A stretch of 64,000 nucleotides of DNA from Phytoactinopolyspora halophila (GCF_003287285.1 NZ_QMIG01000009.1:1-64000), one strand, 5' to 3'. Positions 9,431 to 17,718 are shown, numbered from the stretch's first letter. Translations and numbers: made by a program. The notes: a model not told the origin generated them from the sequence alone.

Positions 9431-10099
9431 ATGGCGGAGAACGCGATCAGGGTACTCCTGGTGGACGACGAGGAGCTCGCTCGCGCTGGACTCCGTGTGA
9501 TCATCGAGTCGCAGGGTGACATGACCGTGGCGGGTGAGGCTGCTGACGGTGCGCAGGCCATCTCGATGGTGTCCACGTTGCGGCCCGACGTCGTGATGAT
9601 GGATGTGCGGATGCCATCCATCGACGGTATCCAGGCGACGCACACGTTGATGTCCCGCGCGGACCCACCCCGGATCTTGGTCGTGACGACGTTCGAGAAC
9701 GACGATTACGTTTACGATGCCCTGCGGGCCGGAGCACACGGCTTCGTGCTCAAGCGCACTCCACCTGATCAGATCATGCACGCCGTCCGCACGGTGTTCC
9801 GTGGTGACGGGCTGCTCTATCCGGACGCGATCCGGCGGCTGGCGGCCCGGCGCCGGTCCGAGACGTCGTCGGGTGATCCGGCGCTGTTGCCGGGATCGCG
9901 GCTGACCGACCGCGAAGGTGAGGTCCTGCGGATGATGGCGGCCGGGCTGTCCAATGTCGAGATCGCCGGCGAACTCGTGCTGGGTGTGGAGACCGTGAAG
10001 ACACATGTCGGAAACGTGCTCACGAAACTGGGAGTGCGAGACCGGACACAGGCCGTGATCGCGGCCTACGAGTCCGGCTTCGTCGCCCCCTCCGAATGA
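9431..10099 (+). CDS. Response regulator, NarL/LuxR family
   Basis: A 222-residue regulator partnered with the kinase just upstream. The receiver domain (1-125) has the acidic pair VDDEE, the phosphorylation site Asp58 in VVMMDVRMP, and the conserved TTF and Lys of VLKRT. The C-terminal LuxR-type helix-turn-helix (about 155-215) carries LTDREGEVLRMMAAGLSNVEI and VKTHVGNVLTKLGV. It binds DNA as a phosphorylated dimer; targets are not evident. A very long palindrome begins 10 bp after its stop. Confidence 0.93.
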   Translation: MAENAIRVLLVDDEELARAGLRVIIESQGDMTVAGEAADGAQAISMVSTLRPDVVMMDVRMPSIDGIQATHTLMSRADPPRILVVTTFENDDYVYDALRAGAHGFVLKRTPPDQIMHAVRTVFRGDGLLYPDAIRRLAARRRSETSSGDPALLPGSRLTDREGEVLRMMAAGLSNVEIAGELVLGVETVKTHVGNVLTKLGVRDRTQAVIAAYESGFVAPSE

Positions 10100-10108
10100 C
10101 CTACCTCA

Positions 10109-10200
10109 CCGAATGATCATGTTTGGTACGTTTCCTCGGGCCATGACACGTCTGCAGTCGTGTCATGGCCCGAGGAAACGTACCAAACATGATCATTCGG
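10109..10200. repeat. 92-bp palindromic element 1 (42-bp perfect arms)
   Basis: Two 42-base arms (10109-10150 and 10159-10200) are exact reverse complements, separated by TCTGCAGT, itself nearly symmetric. The outer ends read CCGAATGATCATG, which matches the ends of the elements at 30236 and 54464; the core is unrelated to theirs. It starts 10 bp after the response-regulator stop and could form a hairpin or cruciform, perhaps blocking read-through, but no T-run follows. A mobile or spreading intergenic palindrome is a second reading. Confidence 0.9.
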
Positions 10201-10283
10201 AAGGGGAAATCCCTCGGAAGGGGGAGGGAGTTCCCCGGTGATCGGGATCCCGTGCGCTGCGTCCTCGCCGCAAGCTGGGACGT

Positions 10284-11420
10284 ATGAATCAGTACTCGCT
10301 TCGCGTTCACGACAGCAAGCAGCCTCCGCCGCCGACGAAACCGCCGTCGCCCTGGTCGGGTCCGAACCGCTTGATCGGCGCCGCAGCCGTGTGGTCGCTC
10401 GTCTACGGCGTGATAGCCATATTGTGGACCGTGACCGGCCGGGGTTATCCCCTCGGAGAAAACGATCCACACGCCTCGAGTTCACTCCTGGGAGCGGTGC
10501 CCGCCGACGTCGGGGCGCCGTTGTTCGCCGCGGTAGCTCTGGCGGGGGCAGGCATCGGTGCGCTCATGCTCCGGATGACCGTCGTCTCCCGCGTCGGCCG
10601 GGTGATGATCATCGGTTTCGGAATGGCCTCGGCTATCGGCTGGATGGTGATCGTGCCGGATAGTCGGGCGCTTGCCCTGGTCGGTTACCTGCCGATGGTG
10701 GTCGTCCAGGCACCGTTCGACGCGGAGCTCCGGGGGGAGTTCGTCGATACCATCAACGGTGTCTATGCGAATCATGTCGCTGTACTCGTCGGCGGCTTCC
10801 TCTGGCTTGCCGCCACGGTAATCTTCGCTCGCCGCACAGCCGGAAGGTGCGAGAACTGCGGGCGGGGAAGGCGGCACGCTGCGTGGACGGCACCCGGCGC
10901 GGCCCTTCGCTGGGGCCGGATCGCGGTGGCTGTGGCCGTTGCGGTTCCGGCTCTTTACGCGCTGACCCGTTGGACGTGGATCGCCGGTTTCCCGCTGGGC
11001 ATAGACGACGAGACCCATGCCGAGGGTATGGCCGACGGAACATTGTGGGCCGGTGCCTGGCTGGGTTCGTTCGCGCTGGTGGGAAGCATACTCACGTTGG
11101 GTCTGGTTCAACGTTGGGGTGAGGTCTTTCCTCGGTGGATTCCGGGGCTGCGCGGCCGTCGGGTACCCGTCATGCTGGCGGTCATCCCGGCGTCGCTGGT
11201 GTCCGCGTTGTCGGTTTCGGCTGGACTGAGCATGAACAAGGCTGGATTTGCCGACGGGATGCTCAGGTTGACGTTGGATAGTTGGGCCGTGGCTGGGCCG
11301 GCGATGCTGTGGCCGGTATGGGGTGTCGCGCTGGCCGCCGCTACGTACGCGTACTATCTCCGGCGCCGGGATACCTGCGGTGTGTGCGGTCGCGGCGCGC
11401 TCACCGGACAGCTCCCGTGA
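10284..11420 (+). CDS. Polytopic membrane protein of unknown function with CxxC motifs
   Basis: A 378-residue protein with about eight to nine membrane segments after a Pro-rich cytosolic N-terminus. Two small cysteine knuckles stand out: CENCGRG after the fourth segment or so (about residue 191) and CGVCGRG at the very C-terminus (about 367). They could bind zinc or form a redox pair. Similar uncharacterised proteins are found across actinobacteria. The 3' end overlaps the end of the convergent MATE gene by 20 bp. No function can be assigned. Confidence 0.7.
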   Translation: MNQYSLRVHDSKQPPPPTKPPSPWSGPNRLIGAAAVWSLVYGVIAILWTVTGRGYPLGENDPHASSSLLGAVPADVGAPLFAAVALAGAGIGALMLRMTVVSRVGRVMIIGFGMASAIGWMVIVPDSRALALVGYLPMVVVQAPFDAELRGEFVDTINGVYANHVAVLVGGFLWLAATVIFARRTAGRCENCGRGRRHAAWTAPGAALRWGRIAVAVAVAVPALYALTRWTWIAGFPLGIDDETHAEGMADGTLWAGAWLGSFALVGSILTLGLVQRWGEVFPRWIPGLRGRRVPVMLAVIPASLVSALSVSAGLSMNKAGFADGMLRLTLDSWAVAGPAMLWPVWGVALAAATYAYYLRRRDTCGVCGRGALTGQLP

Positions 11421-12744
11421 TGGCCCATTTGCCTCGCCGTTCTCGGGCCTCGAGCGTGACGAGTCGGGCAAGCGTCCACACGCCGATGGCCGACCAGAGC
11501 CCTACCATGCCGGGGGTGCCGGAGAGGTTCAGGTAATGTACTGCGGCGGCCGCGGGCAGGAAGATGGCGACCGACGCAACCGACGCCCAGGCGAGGTAGG
11601 GGCCGTCCCCGGCGCCGATCAGTACGCCGTCGAGGACGAAGACCCACCCGGCCGCGGGCTGCAACACCGCCGCGACGACGAGTGCGGTGACGAGCAACGA
11701 GCGAACCTCGGGATCCTGGGTGAACAGTACGGGATAGACGGTAGCGACACCGAGGACGACGATGGCCAGGGCGAGCCCGCTGAGTACACCCCACTGGACC
11801 ATACGGCGGGTGACGTCCCGGGCTTGTTCCACATCCGATGCGCCGAGCGCCCGCCCGACGAGCGCTTGAGCCGCGATCGCCACTGCGTCGAGAACTAGTG
11901 CGAGCAGGATCCAGGTGTTGAATGCCACCTGATGCGCGGCGAGTTCGGCGGTGCCGAGGCCGGTGGCCACGACGGTCGTGATGATCAACGCGATCCGCAT
12001 GGCCACGGTCCGGACGATGAGCGGCACCCCGGCGCCGAACGCGCGCCTGACGCCGGGCCAGTGTGGCGCGAGCGATGCTCCCTCGCGGCGTGCCGCACGG
12101 GCAACGACGACGACGAATACCGTGGCCATGCCGACCTGAGAGATCACGGTTCCGATCGCCGACCCCGCGATCCCGAGGCCGATGCCGTGGACGAGCCCGA
12201 TGTTGAGGACGACGTTGCTTCCAGCACCGGTGACAGCGACGTAGAGCGGCGTCTTCGTGTCCTGTAGCCCTCGCAGCACGCCCGTGGCGGCGAGAACGAG
12301 AAGCATGGCGGGTATCCCGAGGAGGCTGATCCGCAAATACGTCTCCGCCTGCTCGGCGACGTCCGGAGCTGGGCCGAAACGCTCGACGATCCATGGTGTC
12401 AGCGGCCATCCCGCAGCGAGCGTTCCCGTCCCGATCACGACGGCGAGCCAGCAGCCGTCGAGGCCGGAATGGAGTGCCCCTCGCATGTCGGAGGCTCCGA
12501 GCATCCGCGCGACAGCGGCGGTGGTCCCGTACGCCAGAAAGATCGAGACGTTGACCAGCGTGGAGAGCACTGTGCTGGCGATGCCAAGCCCGGCGAGTTC
12601 CGGGGTGCCGAGGTGCCCGATGATCGCGGAGTCAGTGAGGAGGAACAGCGGCTCGGCGACGAGCGCCCCGAGCGCGGGCAGGGCGAGGCGCAGGATCTCA
12701 CGGTCGGCCGGATGCCTGTGAAATGCTGCCGGACGGGTGAACAT
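11401..12744 (-). CDS. MATE-family efflux transporter (DinF-like)
   Basis: About 447 residues and twelve membrane segments in two homologous halves, as in MATE exporters that pump drugs or metabolites out in exchange for H+ or Na+. Conserved segments are ALPALGALVAEPLFLLTDSAIIGHLGT in the first helix pair (quoted here as ALPALGALVAEP and FLLTDSAIIGHLGT) and QALVGRALGASD in the second half. The frame is open to 12810; ATG 12744 is chosen because homologues start near here, with ATG 12777 and 12810 as alternatives. The gene lies between rplI and dnaB as in many actinomycetes. The substrate is unknown. Confidence 0.88.
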   Translation of the reverse strand: MFTRPAAFHRHPADREILRLALPALGALVAEPLFLLTDSAIIGHLGTPELAGLGIASTVLSTLVNVSIFLAYGTTAAVARMLGASDMRGALHSGLDGCWLAVVIGTGTLAAGWPLTPWIVERFGPAPDVAEQAETYLRISLLGIPAMLLVLAATGVLRGLQDTKTPLYVAVTGAGSNVVLNIGLVHGIGLGIAGSAIGTVISQVGMATVFVVVVARAARREGASLAPHWPGVRRAFGAGVPLIVRTVAMRIALIITTVVATGLGTAELAAHQVAFNTWILLALVLDAVAIAAQALVGRALGASDVEQARDVTRRMVQWGVLSGLALAIVVLGVATVYPVLFTQDPEVRSLLVTALVVAAVLQPAAGWVFVLDGVLIGAGDGPYLAWASVASVAIFLPAAAAVHYLNLSGTPGMVGLWSAIGVWTLARLVTLEARERRGKWAITGAVR

Positions 12745-12821
12745 AACACTAGTGACAGTAAAGGTTGCTCCTGACATTACGAGGCGTTTCTCAGAACGTG
12801 AGATGTTCACAGGTCAGGGGA

Positions 12822-12985
12822 GAATCCACAGCCCGTGGACGACTATCTGTGCAGTTCACAGCGCACTTTCCACGGTTGCTGTGGGTGCTTCTCCACAGTT
12901 TTCCCCAGTATTGTCCACAGCTGGGGATGATCGATGCGGTGGACACCAGGGGACTGAGGCGCATTGTCCACAGCCCGTGCATAAC
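12822..12985. promoter_or_regulatory. Cluster of DnaA-box-like sequences upstream of dnaB
   Basis: The 422-bp gap between the MATE gene and dnaB contains two exact copies of the actinobacterial DnaA box TTGTCCACA (12911-12919, 12964-12972). It also has a one-mismatch copy TTCTCCACA (12889-12897), the core TCCACA in GAATCCACA (12822-12830), and CGTGCATAA on the reverse pattern (12977-12985). The spacing is irregular. There is no dnaA or dnaN here, so this is unlikely to be oriC itself; regulation of dnaB by DnaA or DnaA titration is more likely. Confidence 0.6.
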
Positions 12986-13166
12986 CGTTGTGTGTGTCGA
13001 ACTTGGTCGCCTGCCCACGACGGCATAACGTCGCTGGAACTGGGACCCGTCGGTCCGTCCACTGGCCGACACGCCGGATGACGTCTCGGTGGTCGCGGCC
13101 AACACATGTCGGTCGCGACTGCTAGAACGTGTGTATGAAGCGTCGGGATGTGAAGGGGGACGGCAG

Positions 13167-14969
13167 GTGAGTGTCACCGAGCTGCCGAACCGCGACGATG
13201 CTCCCGCGGGCGGACCGGGCCTGACCCCACCGCAGGATGTCGCCGCGGAGCAATCGGTGCTCGGCGCGATGCTGCTGTCCAAGGATGCGATCGCCGATGT
13301 GGTGGAGATTCTCCGCGGGCACGACTTCTATCGTCCGGCCCATGAGGTCATCTACGACGCGATCATCGATCTCTACGGCCGCGGCGAGCCGGCCGACGCC
13401 GTCACGATCGCCTCGGTGTTGCAGAAGAACGGGGATATGGGCCGGGTCGGCGGCGCCCCGTATCTGCATACGTTGGTCTCTTCCGTGCCGTCTGCGGCGA
13501 ATGCCGGCTACTACGCCAACATCGTGCGAGAACGGGCCATCTTGCGCCGTCTGGTGGAGGCGGGTACGCGCATCACCCAGATGGGGTACAACGCCGAGGG
13601 CGACGCGGACGATGTCGTCGATCGAGCCCAGGCCGAGGTCTACTCCGTCACCGAACGTCGAGCCTCCGAGGATTACCTGCCGCTGTCCGAGATCATGGAG
13701 GGTGCTCTCGACGAGATCGAGGCGATCGGTTCTCGCGCCGGCGAGATGGTTGGTGTGCCAACCGGATTCACCGATCTCGATGCCCTGACGAACGGCCTGC
13801 ACGCCGGACAGATGATCATCGTGGCCGCGCGACCTGCGATCGGAAAGGCGCTGGCTCTGGACACGCCGCTGCCGACGATCACGGGATGGACCACGATGGG
13901 AGAGGTGCGGGTCGATGATCTGTTGATCGGCGCGGACGGCACGCCGACCCGCGTCGTCGCTGCCACCGAGGTCATGCACGATCGCCCGTGCTACGAGGTG
14001 GAATTCTCCGACGGCGGTGTCATCGTCGCCGATGCGCAGCATCAGTGGGCCATCACGGACGGCGACGTCATGACGACAGAACAGCTGGCGTCGGCACCGG
14101 GCGGTCATCACGTGATTGAGCTGGCCGAATCGTTCGAATGCCCCGATGTCCTCGCTGCGGAACCGCCCGCGGGAACGTGGAAGATCGTGGATGTCCGCTC
14201 AGTCCCGGCCGTCCCGGTGCGCTGTGTGGAGGTCGATGCCGCGGATCACCTGTACCTCGCCGGCAGTTCGTGTGTGCCCACCCACAATTCGACGCTGGGC
14301 CTGGATATGGCCCGCGCCGCGTCGATCAAGCACCAGGTGACGTCGGTCATCTTCTCGCTGGAGATGAGCCGAAACGAGATCACCATGCGGCTGCTGTCGG
14401 CCGAGGCTAAGGTGCCGTTGCATCACATGCGAGCCGGGCAGATGACGGATGACGACTGGAACCGCATCGCTCGCAGCACCGGTGAGGTCTCCAGCGCGCC
14501 GCTGTTCATCGACGACTCACCGAACATGACCATGATGGAGATCCGGGCCAAGTGTCGTCGGCTCAAGCAGCGTCACAACCTGCGCATGATCATTGTCGAC
14601 TACATGCAGCTACTGACCAGTGCGAAGAAGGTCGAGAGCCGTCAGCAGGAGGTCTCGGAGTTCTCCCGGGCGCTGAAGTTGCTCGCCAAGGAACTCGATG
14701 TGCCAGTGATCGCGGTCTGCCAGTTGAATCGGGGACCGGAACAGCGCACCGACAAGAAACCGATGCTCAGCGACCTCCGAGAGAGTGGTTCGCTGGAGCA
14801 GGATGCCGACATGGTGCTCCTGCTGCACCGTGAGGATGCCTACGAGAAGGAATCACCGCGTGCGGGTGAGGCCGATCTGATCGTGGCCAAGCACCGAAAT
14901 GGCCCGACAGCGACGATCACCGTGGCGTTCCAGGGGCATTACAGCCGCTTCGTCGACATGGCGCAGTAG
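13167..14969 (+). CDS. dnaB: Replicative DNA helicase DnaB, intein-containing precursor
   Basis: A 600-residue precursor; removing the intein (precursor residues 228-374) leaves a 453-residue DnaB, the normal length. The N-terminal domain (about 20-150) and RecA-like ATPase core are complete. The Walker A motif is split: RPAIGK before the intein and STLGLD after it. Walker B is MIIVDYMQLL, followed by QLNRGPEQR and the arginine-finger region DLRESGSLEQDADMV. DnaB unwinds the chromosome fork as a hexamer. GTG 13167 is chosen (MSVTELPN) with GAAGGGGGACGG upstream. Because the intein breaks the P-loop, the enzyme should be inactive until splicing. Confidence 0.96.
   Translation: MSVTELPNRDDAPAGGPGLTPPQDVAAEQSVLGAMLLSKDAIADVVEILRGHDFYRPAHEVIYDAIIDLYGRGEPADAVTIASVLQKNGDMGRVGGAPYLHTLVSSVPSAANAGYYANIVRERAILRRLVEAGTRITQMGYNAEGDADDVVDRAQAEVYSVTERRASEDYLPLSEIMEGALDEIEAIGSRAGEMVGVPTGFTDLDALTNGLHAGQMIIVAARPAIGKALALDTPLPTITGWTTMGEVRVDDLLIGADGTPTRVVAATEVMHDRPCYEVEFSDGGVIVADAQHQWAITDGDVMTTEQLASAPGGHHVIELAESFECPDVLAAEPPAGTWKIVDVRSVPAVPVRCVEVDAADHLYLAGSSCVPTHNSTLGLDMARAASIKHQVTSVIFSLEMSRNEITMRLLSAEAKVPLHHMRAGQMTDDDWNRIARSTGEVSSAPLFIDDSPNMTMMEIRAKCRRLKQRHNLRMIIVDYMQLLTSAKKVESRQQEVSEFSRALKLLAKELDVPVIAVCQLNRGPEQRTDKKPMLSDLRESGSLEQDADMVLLLHREDAYEKESPRAGEADLIVAKHRNGPTATITVAFQGHYSRFVDMAQ
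13848..14288 (+). other. Class 3-type mini-intein in the DnaB P-loop
   Basis: A 147-residue in-frame insertion between GK and ST of the Walker A motif. Block A starts with Ala (ALALDTPLPTITG) instead of Cys or Ser. Block B has His65 and Trp67 in ADAQHQW, block F has Cys126 in VRCVEVDAADHLYLAG, and block G ends PTHN with Ser as the +1 extein residue. Ala1 with the Trp/Cys/Thr triad (W67, C126, T145) is the signature of class 3 inteins, where the block F Cys makes the first attack. There is no room for a homing endonuclease between blocks B and F, so it is immobile by itself. Confidence 0.92.
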
Positions 14970-14983
14970 CGCCATGGGCTCGT

Positions 14984-16246
14984 TCACGATGCGTCGAACA
15001 AGTACCGATCGGTGAAATCGTTGCGGAACTTCCTATCGGGGTCGTAGCGATTCACCAGCTCGCGGAAGTCGGGTAGCCGGGGGTAGCGAGGTCGCAGGCG
15101 CTGCGCCGGCATGGTGAAGACCTTGCCCCAGTGCGGCACGGGGTCGAACGGGTCCAGCGCGTCCTCGATCACGGGAAGCACGGTATGCACGGCGCGGGGA
15201 TCGTCGATCCACGTGAAGTGAACGGCCACGACATCCTTCTGGTACGCCGGGCTGAGCCATAGATCGTCGGCGGCGATGGTGCGGATCTCGGAGATTTGCA
15301 GTACGGGCGCGATCACGTCGCGTATGCGATCCAGCGCGTGGATGGCTTCGACGGCCCGGGAACGCGGCACGAAGTACTCGGATTGCAGTTCCTCGCCGCT
15401 GCTCGGGGTGAATCCGAGCCGGAAGTGCGGTAGCCGCTCGTGCCAGGGGCCGCGCTGGCCGGCTTGCTCGGTGCAATGTTCGGGTGACATGCCGGGTACG
15501 GGATGTCGGGCGGCGCGGGCCATGCGTGCTCCGAACCACTCCTCCCTGGCTGTCCAGGGTCCACGATCGGCGCGATGCTTTACCCAGACTTGATCGAATT
15601 TCTGGCTGCGCCAACGGGTGAACAGGCTCACGCTGTAGGCGGCAGACACGATCGTGTCGAAGTGCTCGGTGAGCGCCTCGTGCGGCAGGTCCTCGAATAC
15701 GTACTGCTCGACGTCATATGCGGGCTCGACGGTGAGCGTCACGTTGACGACGGCGCCGAGCGCGCCCAGCCCGACGACGGCACCGGGAAAGGCGTCGTCC
15801 TGCGCGGTGAGTGTGACCATCTCGCCATCTCCGGTGACGAGATCGATCGCGGAGACGGCGGTCGCGAGGTTTCCATTGGTGACGCCGGAGCCGTGGGTGG
15901 CCGTGGCACATGAACCGGCAACGGAAATATGGGGAAGCGAGCCGAGGTTGTGCAGCGCGTATCCTTCGGCGTGCAAACGCTGGCTCACCTCGCCGTATGG
16001 CATCGCCGCGCCCACGGTCACCGACGTTCCGTCGGCGTTGACAGTCACGTCTTCGGGCATGCCGGCGAGCGAGATCAGCTCACCGTCGGTGTCGGCTATC
16101 GAGTTGAACGAGTGGCCGCTGCCGAGGACCCGGATTCGATCGGCCCGGGCAACCAGCTTCTGTAACTGTTCGAGGGACGACGGGCGGTGGACATGTTCCA
16201 CGTGGAACGTCACGTTGCCTGCCCAATTCGCCGGACGCTGGCCCAT
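14984..16246 (-). CDS. FAD-linked alditol/sugar-lactone oxidase (AldO-like)
   Basis: A 420-residue VAO-family flavoprotein close in length and order of motifs to Streptomyces alditol oxidase and xylitol oxidase. VAO-type FAD-binding residues include RVLGSGHSFN, whose His is the likely covalent FAD anchor, and SLPHISVAGSCATATHGSG. The C-terminal D-arabinono-lactone oxidase domain ends FRNDFTDRYLF. It would oxidise polyols or sugar lactones with O2, releasing H2O2. ATG 16246 is chosen because NWAGNVTF follows at once, as in AldO. It converges on dnaB with 14 bp between. The exact polyol is unknown. Confidence 0.85.
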   Translation of the reverse strand: MGQRPANWAGNVTFHVEHVHRPSSLEQLQKLVARADRIRVLGSGHSFNSIADTDGELISLAGMPEDVTVNADGTSVTVGAAMPYGEVSQRLHAEGYALHNLGSLPHISVAGSCATATHGSGVTNGNLATAVSAIDLVTGDGEMVTLTAQDDAFPGAVVGLGALGAVVNVTLTVEPAYDVEQYVFEDLPHEALTEHFDTIVSAAYSVSLFTRWRSQKFDQVWVKHRADRGPWTAREEWFGARMARAARHPVPGMSPEHCTEQAGQRGPWHERLPHFRLGFTPSSGEELQSEYFVPRSRAVEAIHALDRIRDVIAPVLQISEIRTIAADDLWLSPAYQKDVVAVHFTWIDDPRAVHTVLPVIEDALDPFDPVPHWGKVFTMPAQRLRPRYPRLPDFRELVNRYDPDRKFRNDFTDRYLFDAS

Positions 16247-16274
16247 CCGTGCCCCCTTGTGCCTGAACCGCATC

Positions 16275-16348
16275 CATCTGATCACAGGGGTATCGCGCGT
16301 CGCCAGTGTCGATGATCGATTCTTCGCATCATCCCGTGATCAGATGGA
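16275..16348. repeat. Inverted repeat with TGATCA ends, 12-13 bp arms
   Basis: CCATCTGATCAC (16275-16286) is repeated inverted at 16337-16348, with one further base pair outside, around a 50-bp loop. It lies between the NmrA-type gene and the alditol oxidase gene on the same strand. It resembles the outer ends of the long palindromes elsewhere in the window (TGATCA inside a CC..GG frame) and may be a decayed relative or simply a terminator stem. Confidence 0.6.
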
Positions 16349-16360
16349 CGACGCGCTGGT

Positions 16361-17164
16361 TCAGTGGAACTCGTCGGCGTGCTCGGCCGCCCACTCGGCG
16401 AACGTGGTGCCGCGAGCGCCAGTGATCGTCTCGGTCGTCTGGACCGCGGCCTGCGGTTGGTCGACGAGCTCGGCACGGGCATCGACGTACCATTGCGCGT
16501 ACTCGCCCATGAGTGGTTGGAGGATCGCGATCCCTTCTTCGCGTGATACCTCGATGCACGGGATGTCACGGCCGAGCGCTCGACCGAGGTCGCTGACTTG
16601 GTCGTAGCGGTTGATGGTCTCCGGGCCGGTGAGCTCGTAAGCCTTTCCGGCGTGACCGTCGCCGAGCAGGATCGACGCGGCGACGGCCGCAATGTCGTCC
16701 ATGGCGATCGGGGCGTTGGCCGCCTCGGGATACGGGTCTCGCACCTGACCAGTCGAACGGATTTGTGGGGCGAGGATCGTGGAGTTCTCCATGAACTCCC
16801 CGGCCCACAGATGCGTCCAGTCCACGCCGCTCGTCTCGACGGCGCGCGCGACATCGCCCCACCAGCTCTCGTAAGGGCCGGAGAGGTCGACGATATGGCG
16901 AACGCCTGTCTGTGCAGCAAGCGTGGTGACCTGTTCGACGGTCTCGGGCAACGGCGCCAAGTACATCCGATCGACGCCGTGGAGCGCCGCGGGAAGAGTA
17001 TCGGGCTGGCCGACATACCCGACGACGACGTCGACGTTGCCGGGTAGTGCTGCCTTCTCCGGATTGGTGGTGAGGGCGCGCACGTCATCTGCGCCCTGCT
17101 GGAGCAGATGATCGACGACGCGGCGGCCGATGTTGCCGGTAGCACCTGTGACGAGAATCTTCAT
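16361..17164 (-). CDS. NmrA-like NAD(P)-binding reductase
   Basis: A 267-residue atypical short-chain dehydrogenase. The Rossmann motif GATGNIGRRV lies at residues 7-16 and the central region has YLAPLPE and IVDLSGPYESWW. No Tyr-x3-Lys catalytic pair is evident in the usual place, as in NmrA/HSCARG-like redox sensors and quinone reductase QorB relatives. It is a single gene behind a symmetric promoter/operator, with TACGCT 7 nt before the ATG, so a leaderless mRNA is likely. Such genes are often divergent from an HxlR-type regulator; none is found here. Confidence 0.82.
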   Translation of the reverse strand: MKILVTGATGNIGRRVVDHLLQQGADDVRALTTNPEKAALPGNVDVVVGYVGQPDTLPAALHGVDRMYLAPLPETVEQVTTLAAQTGVRHIVDLSGPYESWWGDVARAVETSGVDWTHLWAGEFMENSTILAPQIRSTGQVRDPYPEAANAPIAMDDIAAVAASILLGDGHAGKAYELTGPETINRYDQVSDLGRALGRDIPCIEVSREEGIAILQPLMGEYAQWYVDARAELVDQPQAAVQTTETITGARGTTFAEWAAEHADEFH

Positions 17165-17165
17165 A

Positions 17166-17214
17166 AACTAAAGCGTACGTTGTACGTAAAATTCGTACAA
17201 CGTACGCTTTAGTT
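17166..17214. promoter_or_regulatory. Perfectly symmetric bidirectional promoter/operator
   Basis: Two 21-base arms (17166-17186 and 17194-17214) are exact reverse complements around the AT-rich spacer TAAAATT. Read toward the NmrA-type gene the sequence gives TTGTAC, 17 bp, TACGCT, then 7 nt to its ATG. By symmetry the same promoter is present on the other strand. The arms also contain the nested half-sites GTACGTTGTAC. This looks like a repressor operator placed over both -35 and -10 boxes. No gene begins at the corresponding point on the plus side. Confidence 0.75.
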
Positions 17215-17595
17215 CTGCGACGAGACACTCTCGTCGCCTTGCTCGAACGTTGAAGGAAGGGGTGGTCCCGAATGGATAGGGAAGAGGTGGTCCCCGAATG
17301 GATTCGGAGGGGCGCGCTCACGTGGCAAGGTCGCGTTCGGTCGAATCGTGGACATGGCAGCGGCATGCCCACCATCGGGACGTGCCGGAATGCTTCCCGC
17401 GTGTGGCGGCGGGAATTCGGCTGAAACCGAGGTGGAGGTAGGTGGGAGCCAAGAACCGAAGTTGGCGGCAACGATAGCGTCAAACTCGGCACGCAGCAGT
17501 TCATGGTCGGAACAGATGAGCTCAGCGAATGCCAAGCGGACCGACGGTTGCTGCATGCCTTTCCGCATCACGACCACACCTCCAGTCACACTCAC
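17209..17595 (-). CDS. Small hypothetical protein, doubtful
   Basis: An open frame of 128 codons. Its first part, containing VRLAFAELICSDHELLRAEFDAIV (given here in two pieces: VRLAFAELICSDHELL, RAEFDAIVAANF), looks like coding sequence and is amphipathic helical. The rest is Pro/Ser-rich and low in structure. It may be a short real gene of about 45-60 residues running on into non-coding sequence, or a gene remnant. Two direct repeats GGTGGTCCC(C)GAATGGAT at 17261 and 17286 lie at its 3' end. Upstream (17625-17645) is an AT-rich TTATAG-N6-CTATAA inverted repeat that could be its promoter. No function is suggested. Confidence 0.3.
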   Translation of the reverse strand: MSVTGGVVVMRKGMQQPSVRLAFAELICSDHELLRAEFDAIVAANFGSWLPPTSTSVSAEFPPPHAGSIPARPDGGHAAAMSTIRPNATLPRERAPPNPFGDHLFPIHSGPPLPSTFEQGDESVSSQN

Positions 17596-17718
17596 CAGAG
17601 TTGTAGATCGCTTCTAGACATTCTTATAGCAGGCACTATAAATATCGTCAAGGCGAGCCGCACAGCACGAGACCGGCGCGAGAGACGAGACTCCGCGCCG
17701 GTCTCGGATGCGCGCATG

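Noticed and set aside
12781-13166. Chromosomal origin (oriC) suggested by DnaA boxes
   Set aside because: No dnaA, dnaN or AT-rich unwinding region is present and the boxes are few; reported instead as a regulatory cluster.
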